Source: DATAES01 sp036493595 | GTDB taxonomy: Bacteria > Actinomycetota > Acidimicrobiia > Acidimicrobiales > JACDCH01 | DNA length: 64,000 nucleotides | Assembly (NCBI GenBank): GCA_036493595.1 | Contig: DASXPN010000133.1 | Location: forward strand, 1 to 64,000 | Reading direction: 5' to 3' | Part shown: piece after piece, positions 8,375 through 16,600 of the stretch | Layout of the letters: each line of letters starts with the position of its first letter | How positions within the stretch are numbered: the first letter of the stretch is position 1 | Notes under the pieces: generated by a model | What the model saw: only the letters and a program-made list of their open reading frames with translations | Told to the model about the DNA's origin: nothing | Database searches by the model: none | Program-made: the position numbers and the translations under genes

Positions 8375-9142
8375 TCAGGTGACGTCGAGCAGCAGCGATT
8401 GCAACGAGTGCCCGATCGACCCCTGCTCGTCGTACAAGCGGCTGGCGGCAAGGCCGATGCCATTGTCTGCGTAGCGGCTGGCGGCCTCGAGGCAGACCCA
8501 CTCGCCGACTGGGAGCCTGTGCAGGTGGATCGTGAGATCAGGATTGATGAAGAGCAGCGAACCGAAGATGTCGAGCCCGCTGATGCCATTGCCGAAGTCG
8601 GCGGCGGCCGCGACCCGTTGCAACGGTGACGGTTCCTCGTCGGGGACTACGGGCTGGCGTAGGCGGATCCAGTCGGTGGCGCGGCCCGGTACGCCGAACT
8701 CGCCGTCGACGAAGCGATGCTCGACGCCGGTGTTGTGGAACGCCTCGTACGCATCGAGCGCGCTCGCGAGTGGCGCGCCCGCGTCGGGCCCCGCCGGACG
8801 ATCGGACGGTTGTTCCATGACCGTGACGTCCTTGGTCCGGATGGCGAGCGCGGCGGCGGAAGCCACGACGGCACCGTCGTGGGTGATCGTCGCGTCGGCC
8901 AGGCGGACCTTGCGGCCATCGCGCCTGAGTTGCGCGTCGACGCGCAGCGGGGCGACAGGAACGGGTCGCAACAACTCGATGGTCAGTCGCACCGGTTGCA
9001 GCGGTGCGAGCAACGGTTCGACGGCGCGAGCGAGGAGCGCGGCGGATGGCCCACCGTGCAGCGCGGCGGGATCCCACGGCCCGCGAGCGAGGTCCGTCGG
9101 CAGCCATTGACCATCGCCGGCGGGAGTGAACAGTGAGCTCAT
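8375..9142 (-). CDS. TesB-like acyl-CoA thioesterase family protein
   Basis: A 255-residue double-hotdog protein of the TesB type. The N-terminal hotdog has GPWDPAALHGGPSAALLARA, which carries the helix start and HGGP loop typical of the family. The C-terminal hotdog ends with WVCLEAASRYADNGIGLAAS and YDEQGSIGHSLQS. Such proteins hydrolyse acyl-CoA thioesters. It overlaps selA by 4 bases and ends 2 bases before selB, so it is translationally locked between two selenocysteine genes, although no link between the functions is known to me. Confidence 0.85.
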   Translation of the reverse strand: MSSLFTPAGDGQWLPTDLARGPWDPAALHGGPSAALLARAVEPLLAPLQPVRLTIELLRPVPVAPLRVDAQLRRDGRKVRLADATITHDGAVVASAAALAIRTKDVTVMEQPSDRPAGPDAGAPLASALDAYEAFHNTGVEHRFVDGEFGVPGRATDWIRLRQPVVPDEEPSPLQRVAAAADFGNGISGLDIFGSLLFINPDLTIHLHRLPVGEWVCLEAASRYADNGIGLAASRLYDEQGSIGHSLQSLLLDVT

Positions 9143-10383
9143 GCGAACAGATCCAATGCGTGTGAGATGACGGCATCGTCGGACGGGTCGACCGTGCGCA
9201 GATCGAGCACGGTCGTACCGGCGTCCACGCGAGCGATGATCGGCTTCGGCTGCACGGTCCGCAGTGCGGCGGTCACATCACCGGGAATGCCGACACCTGC
9301 TGACGGGATCTCGACACCGGGCACGGTGCCGCCACCGGTGACGGACGCGCAGTCGACGACCGTGCCGCGCGCGCGGCTTACAGCGGTTGCTCGCCGGCGC
9401 AACTCGTCGACGCCGACCGTCGCCATGCGCCAGAACGCCAGCGCGTCCCCGTCGCGCGCGAGATACGCGAGCGCGACCTCTTGCAAGGCGGCGAGCACGA
9501 GTCCGCCCGGCCGCAGCGCGCGGTAGAGCGGATGGCGCGCACACGCGTCGATCAACGCGGTATCACCGGCGAGCACGCCGGCCTGAGGTCCGCCGAGCAG
9601 CTTGTCGCCGGAGAACACCACGAGTGCAGCGCCCGCCGCGATCGTCTGGAGGACCGCGGGCTCGTCTCGCAGCCACGAGGGCGGTCCATCCGCCAGCCAC
9701 GGACACGCGGCATCGAGTAGGCCGGAGCCGAGGTCGACGACAACGGGCGGGCCGATCGCCGCCACTTGCTCGACCGTTGCCTCCTCCGTGAACCCGGTGA
9801 TGCGGTAGTTCGACTGGTGCACCTTCAGAATCAACGCGACGCCGGCGGCAACCTTCTCGTAGTCCGCGACGCGCGTGCGGTTGGTCGTGCCCACCTCGAC
9901 GAGATCGGCACCGGATTCCGCCATCACCTCCGGCACGCGGAAGCCACCGCCGATCTCGACCAGCTCACCGCGTGAGACGGCCACCCCTTGACCGCGCGCG
10001 AGCGCCGCCAGCGCGAGCAGCACCGCGCCCGCGCCGTTGTTGACGACGAGCGCGGCCTCCGCGCCACAGGCGCGGGCGAGCAGCGAGCCAGCGTGCGCGC
10101 GTCGCGAGCCACGCTTCCCGCTGTCGAGGTCGAGCTCGAGGTTCGTGTAGGCAGCCCGTTGCGTGAGCCCGATCGGCGCCCGTCCGAGGTTCGTGTGCAA
10201 CAGGACACCGGTGGCGTTCACCACGGGACGCAGCAACGCGTGACGGGTCGCGACGGCGATCTCCCGCGCTCGTTCCGGGTCGCCCGAAGCGATCGCGGCG
10301 CGGGCCGCGTCGACCAGCAACGGATGGGGCAGGTCGATGTCCGCGATCGAGCGGGCAAGCGCATCGACGGAAGGCGGCCGCAC
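9139..10383 (-). CDS. selA: L-seryl-tRNA(Sec) selenium transferase SelA
   Basis: A 414-residue PLP enzyme that converts seryl-tRNA(Sec) to selenocysteyl-tRNA using selenophosphate. The Schiff-base Lys is Lys261 in FSGDKLLGGPQAG. Other family blocks are NATGVLLHTNLGRAP (56-70), ALVVNNGAGA and VEVGTTNRTR. I chose GTG 10383: reading further upstream runs into the divergent Rieske gene and gives non-conserved sequence. It lacks part of the E. coli N-terminal domain (414 versus about 463 residues). selD and a tRNA-Sec gene are not in this window. Confidence 0.93.
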   Translation of the reverse strand: MRPPSVDALARSIADIDLPHPLLVDAARAAIASGDPERAREIAVATRHALLRPVVNATGVLLHTNLGRAPIGLTQRAAYTNLELDLDSGKRGSRRAHAGSLLARACGAEAALVVNNGAGAVLLALAALARGQGVAVSRGELVEIGGGFRVPEVMAESGADLVEVGTTNRTRVADYEKVAAGVALILKVHQSNYRITGFTEEATVEQVAAIGPPVVVDLGSGLLDAACPWLADGPPSWLRDEPAVLQTIAAGAALVVFSGDKLLGGPQAGVLAGDTALIDACARHPLYRALRPGGLVLAALQEVALAYLARDGDALAFWRMATVGVDELRRRATAVSRARGTVVDCASVTGGGTVPGVEIPSAGVGIPGDVTAALRTVQPKPIIARVDAGTTVLDLRTVDPSDDAVISHALDLFA

Positions 10384-10404
10384 GGCCGGGCATGCTACGG
10401 GTCG

Positions 10405-10713
10405 ATGCCTGAAACCCGCGCGGCGCGTGTAGACGATGTCCCCCTCGACCGCGGACTGCATGTCAACGTCGATGGCTGCGCGGTCGTGCTGTTCCACGTC
10501 GGCGACGGCATCCGGGCGTATGGAGCATGGTGCCCCCACCAGTTCGCCGACCTGGCCGACGGTTGGATCGAGGGCAGTCACGTCGTGTGTGGCAACCACC
10601 TGTGGTGCTTCTCGGTCGACGACGGTTCGATGCCGACCAACGACCTCGTGCACCTTCCCGTCTACGCGACGCGCGTCGAAGGCGCGTGGGTCTACGTCGA
10701 CGTCACGCGGTGA
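10405..10713 (+). CDS. Rieske [2Fe-2S] ferredoxin-like protein
   Basis: A 102-residue soluble Rieske domain. The two ligand pairs are the C-x-H in WCPHQF and the C-x2-H in CGNHLWCF, 15-17 residues apart as expected. It is the size of the small Rieske ferredoxins that feed oxygenases or nitrite reductase, but no oxygenase gene is adjacent. ATG 10405 lies only 21 bases from the divergent selA start. The 3' end overlaps clpP on the other strand by 11 bases. Confidence 0.9.
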   Translation: MPETRAARVDDVPLDRGLHVNVDGCAVVLFHVGDGIRAYGAWCPHQFADLADGWIEGSHVVCGNHLWCFSVDDGSMPTNDLVHLPVYATRVEGAWVYVDVTR

Positions 10714-11311
10714 TGGCGGTGACCGCGTGCAGCTCCCGGTGCGAGATCACATGGTCGATCATCCCGTAGGCGCGCGCTTCGTCGCCGCGCATGATGTAGT
10801 CGCGATCGGTGTCCGAGATGATGCGGTCGAGCGACTGTCCGGTGTGGCTGGCGAGGATCTCGTTCATCCGATGGCGCATGAACGCCATCTCCTTCGCGGC
10901 GAGCTCGACATCGACGGTCTGACCTTGCGCACCACCGTGAGGCTGATGGATGAGGATGCGCGCATTCGGCAGTGCGAGCCGCTTGCCGGGCGTACCGGCC
11001 GCCAGCAGCACGGCCGCCGCTGACGCCGCCTGCCCCACGCAGATCGTGCTGATCGGGCACTGGATGAATTGCATCGTGTCGTAGATCGCGAACAGTCCGG
11101 TCATGTCGCCGCCGGGCGAGTTGATGTAGAGCTGGATCTCCTTGTCCGTGTCCTCCGCCTCTAGATGCAGCAGCTGCGCAGTCACGAGGTTCGCCACGGT
11201 GTCGTCGAGCTGGCTGCCGAAGAAGACGATCCGGTCCTTCAGCAGCCGCGAGTAGATGTCGTAGGCGCGCTCGCCCCGGTTGGTCTGCTCGATCACCGTC
11301 GGTATCAACAT
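10703..11311 (-). CDS. clpP: ATP-dependent Clp protease proteolytic subunit
   Basis: A 202-residue ClpP with the complete triad Ser97 (GQAASAAAVLL), His122 (ILIHQPHGG) and Asp171 (DTDRDYIM), in E. coli-like numbering. Fourteen subunits form the degradation chamber that works with ClpX or ClpC. Here clpP is single and not followed by clpX or a second clpP, so it may be an additional copy. The start region (MLIPTVIEQTNRGERAYDIY) is typical. The upstream intergenic region holds two ArsR-type palindromes that may also affect this gene. Confidence 0.95.
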   Translation of the reverse strand: MLIPTVIEQTNRGERAYDIYSRLLKDRIVFFGSQLDDTVANLVTAQLLHLEAEDTDKEIQLYINSPGGDMTGLFAIYDTMQFIQCPISTICVGQAASAAAVLLAAGTPGKRLALPNARILIHQPHGGAQGQTVDVELAAKEMAFMRHRMNEILASHTGQSLDRIISDTDRDYIMRGDEARAYGMIDHVISHRELHAVTAITA

Positions 11312-11341
11312 CAGGGGCTTCCCTTCCCGGGTCGTACAGTC

Positions 11342-11365
11342 ATGTGCAACCAAAGAGTTGCACAT
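11342..11365. promoter_or_regulatory. Palindromic operator 1 of the ArsR-SRPBCC pair
   Basis: GTGCAAC (11344-11350), 6-base spacer, GTTGCAC (11357-11363); two more base pairs extend the symmetry to 11342-11365. It lies 31 bases from the clpP start and 46 bases before the SRPBCC start. A second copy lies 34 bases further, centre to centre. The dyad size fits a dimeric winged-helix regulator such as the ArsR protein encoded downstream. Confidence 0.7.
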
Positions 11366-11377
11366 CGTGATGGCATT

Positions 11378-11397
11378 GTGCAACCGAGCAGTTGCAC
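11378..11397. promoter_or_regulatory. Palindromic operator 2 of the ArsR-SRPBCC pair
   Basis: GTGCAAC (11378-11384), 6-base spacer, GTTGCAC (11391-11397); arms and spacer length are identical to operator 1 but the spacer sequence differs. It ends 13 bases before the SRPBCC ATG, so bound protein would block initiation of that operon. Confidence 0.7.
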
Positions 11398-11410
11398 TTA
11401 TGCTGTGGCG

Positions 11411-11821
11411 ATGCGAGTGGAACGTGACGTCGTCCTCGACACAACCAGCGAGGAGGCTTGGCGCCTGCTCACCGATCCCGACGAGCTGGCCACCTGGCTC
11501 GGTACGCCGATTGCCCTCGACCTCGAGCCTGGCGGGGTGGCCGCCTACATCGAGCCCGACGGTCGCGTCCGCCACGCCGTCGTCGAGCAGGTCACCCCGG
11601 GCGAGCGCCTGTCGTTCGTGTGGTGGTCGCCCGGTGACGACCTCGCCAGCCGGGTCGTGTTCGAGCTCACCGAGGTCGAAGACGGAGTCAAGGTGGCGGT
11701 GTCCGAGACGCACGCGTCGACCGCCGGCGCGACCATCCGGCTCTCGGCCGGTGCGATCTGGGACGACCGCCTCTTCGATCTCGAGCGGCGGTGCCTCGAG
11801 CGCCAATTCGTCCTGGTGTGA
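11411..11821 (+). CDS. SRPBCC (AHSA1-like) protein
   Basis: A 136-residue START/Bet v1-like fold protein. It opens with MRVERDVVLDTTSEEAWRLL, has the turn LATWLGTP, and continues through LSFVWW to the long C-terminal helix. Such proteins bind hydrophobic ligands or act as Hsp90 co-factor-like domains. It is paired with an overlapping ArsR gene (GTGA), a common bacterial arrangement in which the ArsR protein represses both genes. Two palindromes precede it. Confidence 0.85.
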   Translation: MRVERDVVLDTTSEEAWRLLTDPDELATWLGTPIALDLEPGGVAAYIEPDGRVRHAVVEQVTPGERLSFVWWSPGDDLASRVVFELTEVEDGVKVAVSETHASTAGATIRLSAGAIWDDRLFDLERRCLERQFVLV

Positions 11822-12147
11822 GACCGGGGCCCGATCCCGTCTTCGCTGCGCTCGGTGATCCCACCCGGCGGGCCGTGCTCGCTCTCGTCGGTCAGCGTGG
11901 GCCCCTGACCGCGACCGAGCTCGCGGAGCGCCTGCCGGTCAGCCGCCAGGCCGTCATGAAGCACCTCGATCTGCTCCGGGTCGCGGGCTTGGTCGACAGT
12001 GAGAAGCAGGGCCGATCCGTTCGCTACGTGCTGCGGTCAGACCCCCTGGAGGACGCCGCGGCGTGGATGGCGAGCGTCGGCGCAGCGTGGGATCGACGCC
12101 TCGCCGCCCTGTCACAACGGGCCGCGGCCCGCAAAACGCCCCGATAA
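11818..12147 (+). CDS. ArsR-family transcriptional repressor
   Basis: A 109-residue winged-helix protein: FAALGDPTRRAVLALV, then the recognition part TELAERLPVSRQAVMKHLDLL and the wing GLVDSEKQGRSVRYVL. No metal-binding Cys pair is present in helix 3 (there is no CVC motif), so it probably senses an organic ligand or another protein. The GTG start overlaps the SRPBCC stop by 4 bases. Autoregulation at the two GTGCAAC-N6-GTTGCAC sites is inferred. Confidence 0.9.
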   Translation: MRPGPDPVFAALGDPTRRAVLALVGQRGPLTATELAERLPVSRQAVMKHLDLLRVAGLVDSEKQGRSVRYVLRSDPLEDAAAWMASVGAAWDRRLAALSQRAAARKTPR

Positions 12148-12184
12148 CGAGGTTAGAAGGCGGCGGACGTGGAAGCTTTCCTGC

Positions 12185-14308
12185 GTGGTCGCTCGGACGC
12201 TTCTGCATGCAGTGGCGTTCTCGCTCGTGGCGTTCTTCATGCCGATTGCCTGTGTCACGGTCGTCCTTGCCACCCTGATCTTCCTGCCGCTGCCGGCGAC
12301 CATCCCCCAGCCGAAGCCGGGGGTCGAGTCGAGCGTGACCCACGTCCTCGATGACGAGGGCAATGAGATCGGTGTGTTCAAACAGTTCGACACCAACATC
12401 CCGGTCAACCAGTCCGACATCCCGCAGGTGCTGAAGGACGCAGTCGTCAGCGCAGAGGACCGGCACTTCTACGAGCACGGTGGCGTCGACATCGGCTCGA
12501 CCTTCCGCGCGTTGTGGGACGACGTGCTCAACCGATCGGTCGTGCAAGGTGGGTCGACGATCACGCAGCAGTACGTGAAGAACGCGTTCACCAACGGTGA
12601 ACGATCGATCGGTCGCAAGATCCATGAGGCGATCCTCGCCGCCCAGATCGATCGTCAACTCGACAAGGACACGATCCTGTTCCGCTACTTGTCGACCATC
12701 TACTTCGGCAGTGGTTCGTACGGCGTCGGTGCCGCGGCCCAGACGTACTTCCGCAAGCCGGTCAGCCAACTGGGCCTGTCAGAGGCGGCGCTGCTCGCGG
12801 GCGTGATCCCTTCGCCGAGCAAATATTCGCCGTTGGTCAATCCCGAGCTGGCCGAGCAACGCCGCCGCTTGGTGCTCGACGAGATGCTCGACCAAGGACG
12901 CATCTCGCAGGCGGCGCACGACCTCGCCGTACAGGTGCCGGTGTGGTTGGCCGTCAACGGGCCGCCGCCGGGACCGGCCACGATCGTCTACCCACCTGAA
13001 CAGCAACAGTCGGCGCAGCCGTGGTTCACGGACTATGTGCACTCGTGGCTCGAGCAGAACCTGCCGGGATGCGTGCCCAACGCGTGCCCGACGCTCGACA
13101 AGGGCGGCTTGCGCATTGTCACCACGTTGGATCCACGAATGCAGCAAGCCGCGCAGGAAGAAGTGGCGGCGTCGATGGGCGACAACGATCCTGAGTTGCA
13201 GATGTCGCTGGTCACGGTCGAGCCGGCCACCGGATATGTCAAAGCGATGGTTGGTGGTCGCGACTACGCGTTCTCGCAGGTGAATACCGCGCTCGCGCCG
13301 CGCCAGCCGGGCTCGTCGTTCAAGCCGTTCGTCCTCGCTACTGCGTTCGAGGAGGGCGTGCAGCCGACCAAGGTGTACTCGGGCGCGCCGCTGAACCTGC
13401 CGGATGGCACGTCGATCCAGAACTACGGCGGCGAGTCGTTCGGAAGCATCGATCTTCGCCACGCGACGTGGCAGAGCGTCAACGGCGTCTACGCGCGGTT
13501 GATCCTCGATGTGGGCGTCGACAAGTCGATGGCCATGGCGCAGCGACTCGGCGCCACCATGCCGGCCTACGACCCCTCGAAGTACGGGGCGAGCGTCGCG
13601 CTCGGTGTCATCGACGTCTCACCACTGCAGATGGCCTCCGCCTTCGGGGTGTTCGCCGATCACGGCAAGCGCGCCGCACCGACGCCCGTCCTCCAAGTGT
13701 TCGGTCCCGACGGAAAGCTCATCATCGACAACACCCACGCGGCGGACCAGGCGCAACCGGTCGTGTCCGATGTCGTCGCCGACAACGTGACCGATGTGCT
13801 GCGGGGCGTGCTCACGTCCGGTACCGCAGCCGGCAAAGACCTCGGCGATCAGCCGGCAGCCGGCAAGACGGGAACGGCGGAGGACGCCGCCAACGCGTGG
13901 TTCGTCGGCTACACCCCGACGCTGTCGACGGCAGTGTGGATGGGGCATCTGCACTGCGGTGCGGGAGCGGACTGCGGGATGCACAACATCAACGGCGTGC
14001 GGGAGGTGACGGGTGGGACGATCCCCGCGTCGACCTGGCAGCACTACATGAAACGGGCGCTCGATGGTGTGCCGGTGACGGACTTCAACCAGCCCGCACC
14101 GATCCAGACGGTTGCCGACGCCGCCAAGCGCGACGCGCGCGGCGGCTTCAACCCCGGGCCGCGCCGCTACCCGTCAGGCGTTCCGGGCGCTGGGCCGTAC
14201 GTCGTCGACATGGCGCCTCCGGACGCGACGGCGCCGACGACGACGTCCACGACGACCACCACCGTCCCTCGCCCCATTTCGACGCCGTCCACCCTCGTCG
14301 GCAACTGA
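12185..14308 (+). CDS. Class A penicillin-binding protein (transglycosylase-transpeptidase)
   Basis: A 707-residue bifunctional peptidoglycan synthase. One membrane anchor (about 8-36) is followed by a GT51 transglycosylase with catalytic Glu91 in EDRHFYEHGGVD and QGGSTITQQYVKN. The transpeptidase has SxxK at Ser377-Lys380 (PGSSFKPF), SVN at 431-433 and KTGTAEDA. The C-terminus is a Thr-rich tail (TTSTTTTTVPRP) and lacks PASTA repeats. GTG 12185 is chosen because GGAAG sits 9 bases upstream and the membrane helix follows. In mycobacteria the corresponding gene ponA2 is adjacent to whiB4 and the ArsA pair; here it lies 7-10 kb away. Confidence 0.93.
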   Translation: MVARTLLHAVAFSLVAFFMPIACVTVVLATLIFLPLPATIPQPKPGVESSVTHVLDDEGNEIGVFKQFDTNIPVNQSDIPQVLKDAVVSAEDRHFYEHGGVDIGSTFRALWDDVLNRSVVQGGSTITQQYVKNAFTNGERSIGRKIHEAILAAQIDRQLDKDTILFRYLSTIYFGSGSYGVGAAAQTYFRKPVSQLGLSEAALLAGVIPSPSKYSPLVNPELAEQRRRLVLDEMLDQGRISQAAHDLAVQVPVWLAVNGPPPGPATIVYPPEQQQSAQPWFTDYVHSWLEQNLPGCVPNACPTLDKGGLRIVTTLDPRMQQAAQEEVAASMGDNDPELQMSLVTVEPATGYVKAMVGGRDYAFSQVNTALAPRQPGSSFKPFVLATAFEEGVQPTKVYSGAPLNLPDGTSIQNYGGESFGSIDLRHATWQSVNGVYARLILDVGVDKSMAMAQRLGATMPAYDPSKYGASVALGVIDVSPLQMASAFGVFADHGKRAAPTPVLQVFGPDGKLIIDNTHAADQAQPVVSDVVADNVTDVLRGVLTSGTAAGKDLGDQPAAGKTGTAEDAANAWFVGYTPTLSTAVWMGHLHCGAGADCGMHNINGVREVTGGTIPASTWQHYMKRALDGVPVTDFNQPAPIQTVADAAKRDARGGFNPGPRRYPSGVPGAGPYVVDMAPPDATAPTTTSTTTTTVPRPISTPSTLVGN

Positions 14309-14312
14309 CGCG

Positions 14313-15365
14313 TCAGCCGTTGGGCTGGGGGTTGCCGTTCGGGCAGTGGAGGACGACCTCGCACGACGATCGCACCAGCGGCGCGAAGAACACCGACTCG
14401 GGTTGGAAGCCGAGCGGCGAGTAGGTGCGTGACGCGACGGCGACGACGTTGCCGTCGGAGTCGAGCAAGGGTCCACCCTGGAACTGAGTGCCCACCGGCG
14501 CGTCGTGTTGCAGCCCGTCGGTGGACACGTCGGCCACGAACCCTTGCGTGATGGCGGCGCCGGTCGAACCGAGTCCCGAGATGGCGAACACGCGGTCGCC
14601 GATCTTCGGGTTCGCGCCCGGGTCCGCCCACGGGAGTGCCGGCAGGTTCGGCCGGGTGACGCTGAGCAACGCGAGATCGTGACCGGGATCCCACGTGAAC
14701 ACTGTTGCCTGCAGGTCATCCTCGCCTTGCTTGCGCAACGTCACCCCGGGCGCCGGTTGTTGCGTCGCGGCCTGGATCGTCGTGTACGAGGTCAGAAAGA
14801 ACGACGACTGGCTGTCGGAGAACACCACGAACGCAGAGCCCACTGACGGCGCGCCCGCTTGGTCGAGCGTGCTCACGAACCAGACCGACGGTTGCGCCTT
14901 GTTGAGCAGTCCCGTCAGCGTCGAGCCGCTCGCCGCGAACTTCTGGAGCTCGTCGAGTTGGTTGTGGACGTCTTGCTTGGCCGAATCTCCCTCGGCCTGG
15001 ATCTGCTTCTTCGCGGCGTCGAGTTGATCGCCGAAGCCGGCCACGAACGAGTCGACCTTGTTGACGGTCTGCTCTTGGCGCGACTCGTAGTACGCGTAGA
15101 GCACCGCGCCACTGAACGCGGCCGCGATGCCCATGAAGAAAAGGAGCGCGGACAGCCCGAGCGCGGTCGTCGGGATGAGACGTCGTACTCTCGTGACGCC
15201 GTCAGGCCCTGGTCCGGCGGGTCCTCCATCGGCGTCGTCCGGTGCGCCATCGTCGGCGGCAGCGGCCCCGGTCGCTTGCTTGCTCCGAGCCGACGGTGCT
15301 GACTTTCCTGACTTCGTCGCCTGCTGCTGCTTCGAGGCCGGAGTGGTGGCCTCTTCCGTCCCCAT
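14313..15365 (-). CDS. Membrane-anchored S1C-like protein with lost catalytic residues
   Basis: A 350-residue protein. A Lys/Ala/Asp-rich cytoplasmic N-terminus (1-60) precedes a membrane helix (67-90), a predicted coiled coil (95-145, VNKVDSFVAGFGDQLDAAKK and onward) and a trypsin/HtrA-like barrel. The barrel keeps the Asp (GHDLALLSV, Asp230). The usual His motif is LTSYTTI with Thr195, and the Ser motif reads QFQGGPLLD with Gln296, so it cannot be a serine protease. There is no PDZ domain. Its coding end lies 4 bases from the end of the convergent penicillin-binding protein gene. It probably binds peptides or acts as a scaffold. Confidence 0.8.
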   Translation of the reverse strand: MGTEEATTPASKQQQATKSGKSAPSARSKQATGAAAADDGAPDDADGGPAGPGPDGVTRVRRLIPTTALGLSALLFFMGIAAAFSGAVLYAYYESRQEQTVNKVDSFVAGFGDQLDAAKKQIQAEGDSAKQDVHNQLDELQKFAASGSTLTGLLNKAQPSVWFVSTLDQAGAPSVGSAFVVFSDSQSSFFLTSYTTIQAATQQPAPGVTLRKQGEDDLQATVFTWDPGHDLALLSVTRPNLPALPWADPGANPKIGDRVFAISGLGSTGAAITQGFVADVSTDGLQHDAPVGTQFQGGPLLDSDGNVVAVASRTYSPLGFQPESVFFAPLVRSSCEVVLHCPNGNPQPNG

Positions 15366-15398
15366 TGGCCAGACGGTAGCGAACGGTACGATTCGTGG

Positions 15399-15905
15399 AT
15401 GCTCGCCCTCTTGGTGGTGCTGTTCATCGCCGAGCTGTGGGTGATGGTCGTGGTGGCCTCGCACATCGGCGTGCTGAACACCATCGGGCTTCTGATCCTC
15501 ATCACGATCGCGGGCGTGTGGATCGTGAAACGGCAGGGCGTGGCCGTTCTCGGGCGCCTCCACACGACGATCGATCAGGGCCGGGTGCCGCACCGTGAGC
15601 TCGTCGACGGCTTCTTGATCCTCGTCGCAGGCGTCCTCCTGATCCCGCCCGGCTTCATCACCGACGTCATCGGGCTGCTGCTGTTGGTGCCGCCGGTGCG
15701 ATGGGGCATCCGAGCGCTGATCACGCGCAGCTTCGTGCGCCGAGGCTCGCTGGTCGTACGCGTCGTCGACGGGTTCGGGCGGCGGGTCGACTACCGGAAC
15801 ACCGGTTCACGCGACGTGACTTCCCGCGACCCTCGCCAGCAGCCAGACCTGCCAGACGTGCCGGACGGGCGTGAGCCGCGCCGACCGCCCGAGCTGGAGC
15901 CTTGA
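15399..15905 (+). CDS. FxsA-family membrane protein
   Basis: A 168-residue FxsA homologue with N-terminal membrane helices (LLVVLFIAELWVMVVVA, TIGLLILITIAGVWIV), a loop carrying GRVPHRELVDGFLILVAG and a third helix (PGFITDVIGLLLLVPPVR), which is the family signature. The C-terminal 45 residues are charged and Pro-rich. E. coli FxsA modulates phage exclusion; the general role is unknown. Its stop overlaps the start of the NUDIX gene (TTGA), so it begins a three-gene operon. Confidence 0.88.
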   Translation: MLALLVVLFIAELWVMVVVASHIGVLNTIGLLILITIAGVWIVKRQGVAVLGRLHTTIDQGRVPHRELVDGFLILVAGVLLIPPGFITDVIGLLLLVPPVRWGIRALITRSFVRRGSLVVRVVDGFGRRVDYRNTGSRDVTSRDPRQQPDLPDVPDGREPRRPPELEP

Positions 15906-16600
15906 CCGCGGCGGAGGACGTCCCGATCCGCGAGGCGGCCACCGTCGCCGTCGTCCGCGACGGCCTCGAGGGACTCGAGGTGTTCATGCTGCAACGCACG
16001 CGCGCCGCGGTGTTCTCTCCGGGCGCGCACGTGTTCCCCGGTGGTGCGGTCGACGCGGCGGACCGCCTGCCCGAGCTCGAACCGTGGTGCGACGGGCTCG
16101 ACGACGCCACCGCGTCGGCGACGCTCGGTGTCGACGGTGGCGGCCTCGGCTACTACGTCGCCGCGGTACGTGAGTGCTTCGAAGAGGCCGGCCTCCTACT
16201 CGGCCGGCGCGACGGCGCGCTCGTCGTCGATGCCGGGAACTTCGAGACGCATCGCGACTCATTGAACGCGGGCAACAGCACGATGCTCGACGTGTGCATC
16301 ACTGAGTCGCTCACGATCGCGGTCGACCTCCTGCGCCCGTTCGGACACTGGATCACGCCGATGGGTCCGCCCCGCCGCTTCGACACGCGCTTCTTCGTCG
16401 CGCCTGCACCGCCGGGTCAGGATCCGAGTCACGACGGGTGGGAGACCACCGAGGGACTGTGGGCACGGCCCGTCGACGTGCTGACGGCGGCCGACCGCTC
16501 CGAAGTCGATCTGATCGAACCGACGCGCCACACATTGCAAGCCCTGACCGCATACGCGCTCGTTGCCGACGCGGTCGTCGCGGAGGCCGAGCGCGCATGA
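15902..16600 (+). CDS. NUDIX hydrolase
   Basis: A 232-residue NUDIX protein. The Nudix box is split by an insert: VFPGGAVDAAD supplies the first Gly part, and VAAVRECFEEAGLLLG supplies the REUXEEXGU part with the metal-binding Glu residues. The insert of about 35 residues is typical of NUDT19/RNA-free CoA-type family members, so acyl-CoA or a similar diphosphate may be the substrate. The start TTG overlaps the FxsA stop. The stop overlaps the next gene (ATGA), a pairing with MBL-fold enzymes seen in many actinobacteria. Confidence 0.85.
   Translation: MTAAEDVPIREAATVAVVRDGLEGLEVFMLQRTRAAVFSPGAHVFPGGAVDAADRLPELEPWCDGLDDATASATLGVDGGGLGYYVAAVRECFEEAGLLLGRRDGALVVDAGNFETHRDSLNAGNSTMLDVCITESLTIAVDLLRPFGHWITPMGPPRRFDTRFFVAPAPPGQDPSHDGWETTEGLWARPVDVLTAADRSEVDLIEPTRHTLQALTAYALVADAVVAEAERA

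Noticed and set aside
6621..10383. A tRNA-Sec gene or UGA-containing selenoprotein near selAB
   Set aside because: No cloverleaf of about 90 bases and no gene with a conserved in-frame TGA was found in this window.
9988..10404. N-terminal extension of the Rieske protein
   Set aside because: This part is antisense to selA, has no family similarity and would make a protein of 241 residues where the Rieske domain alone is expected.
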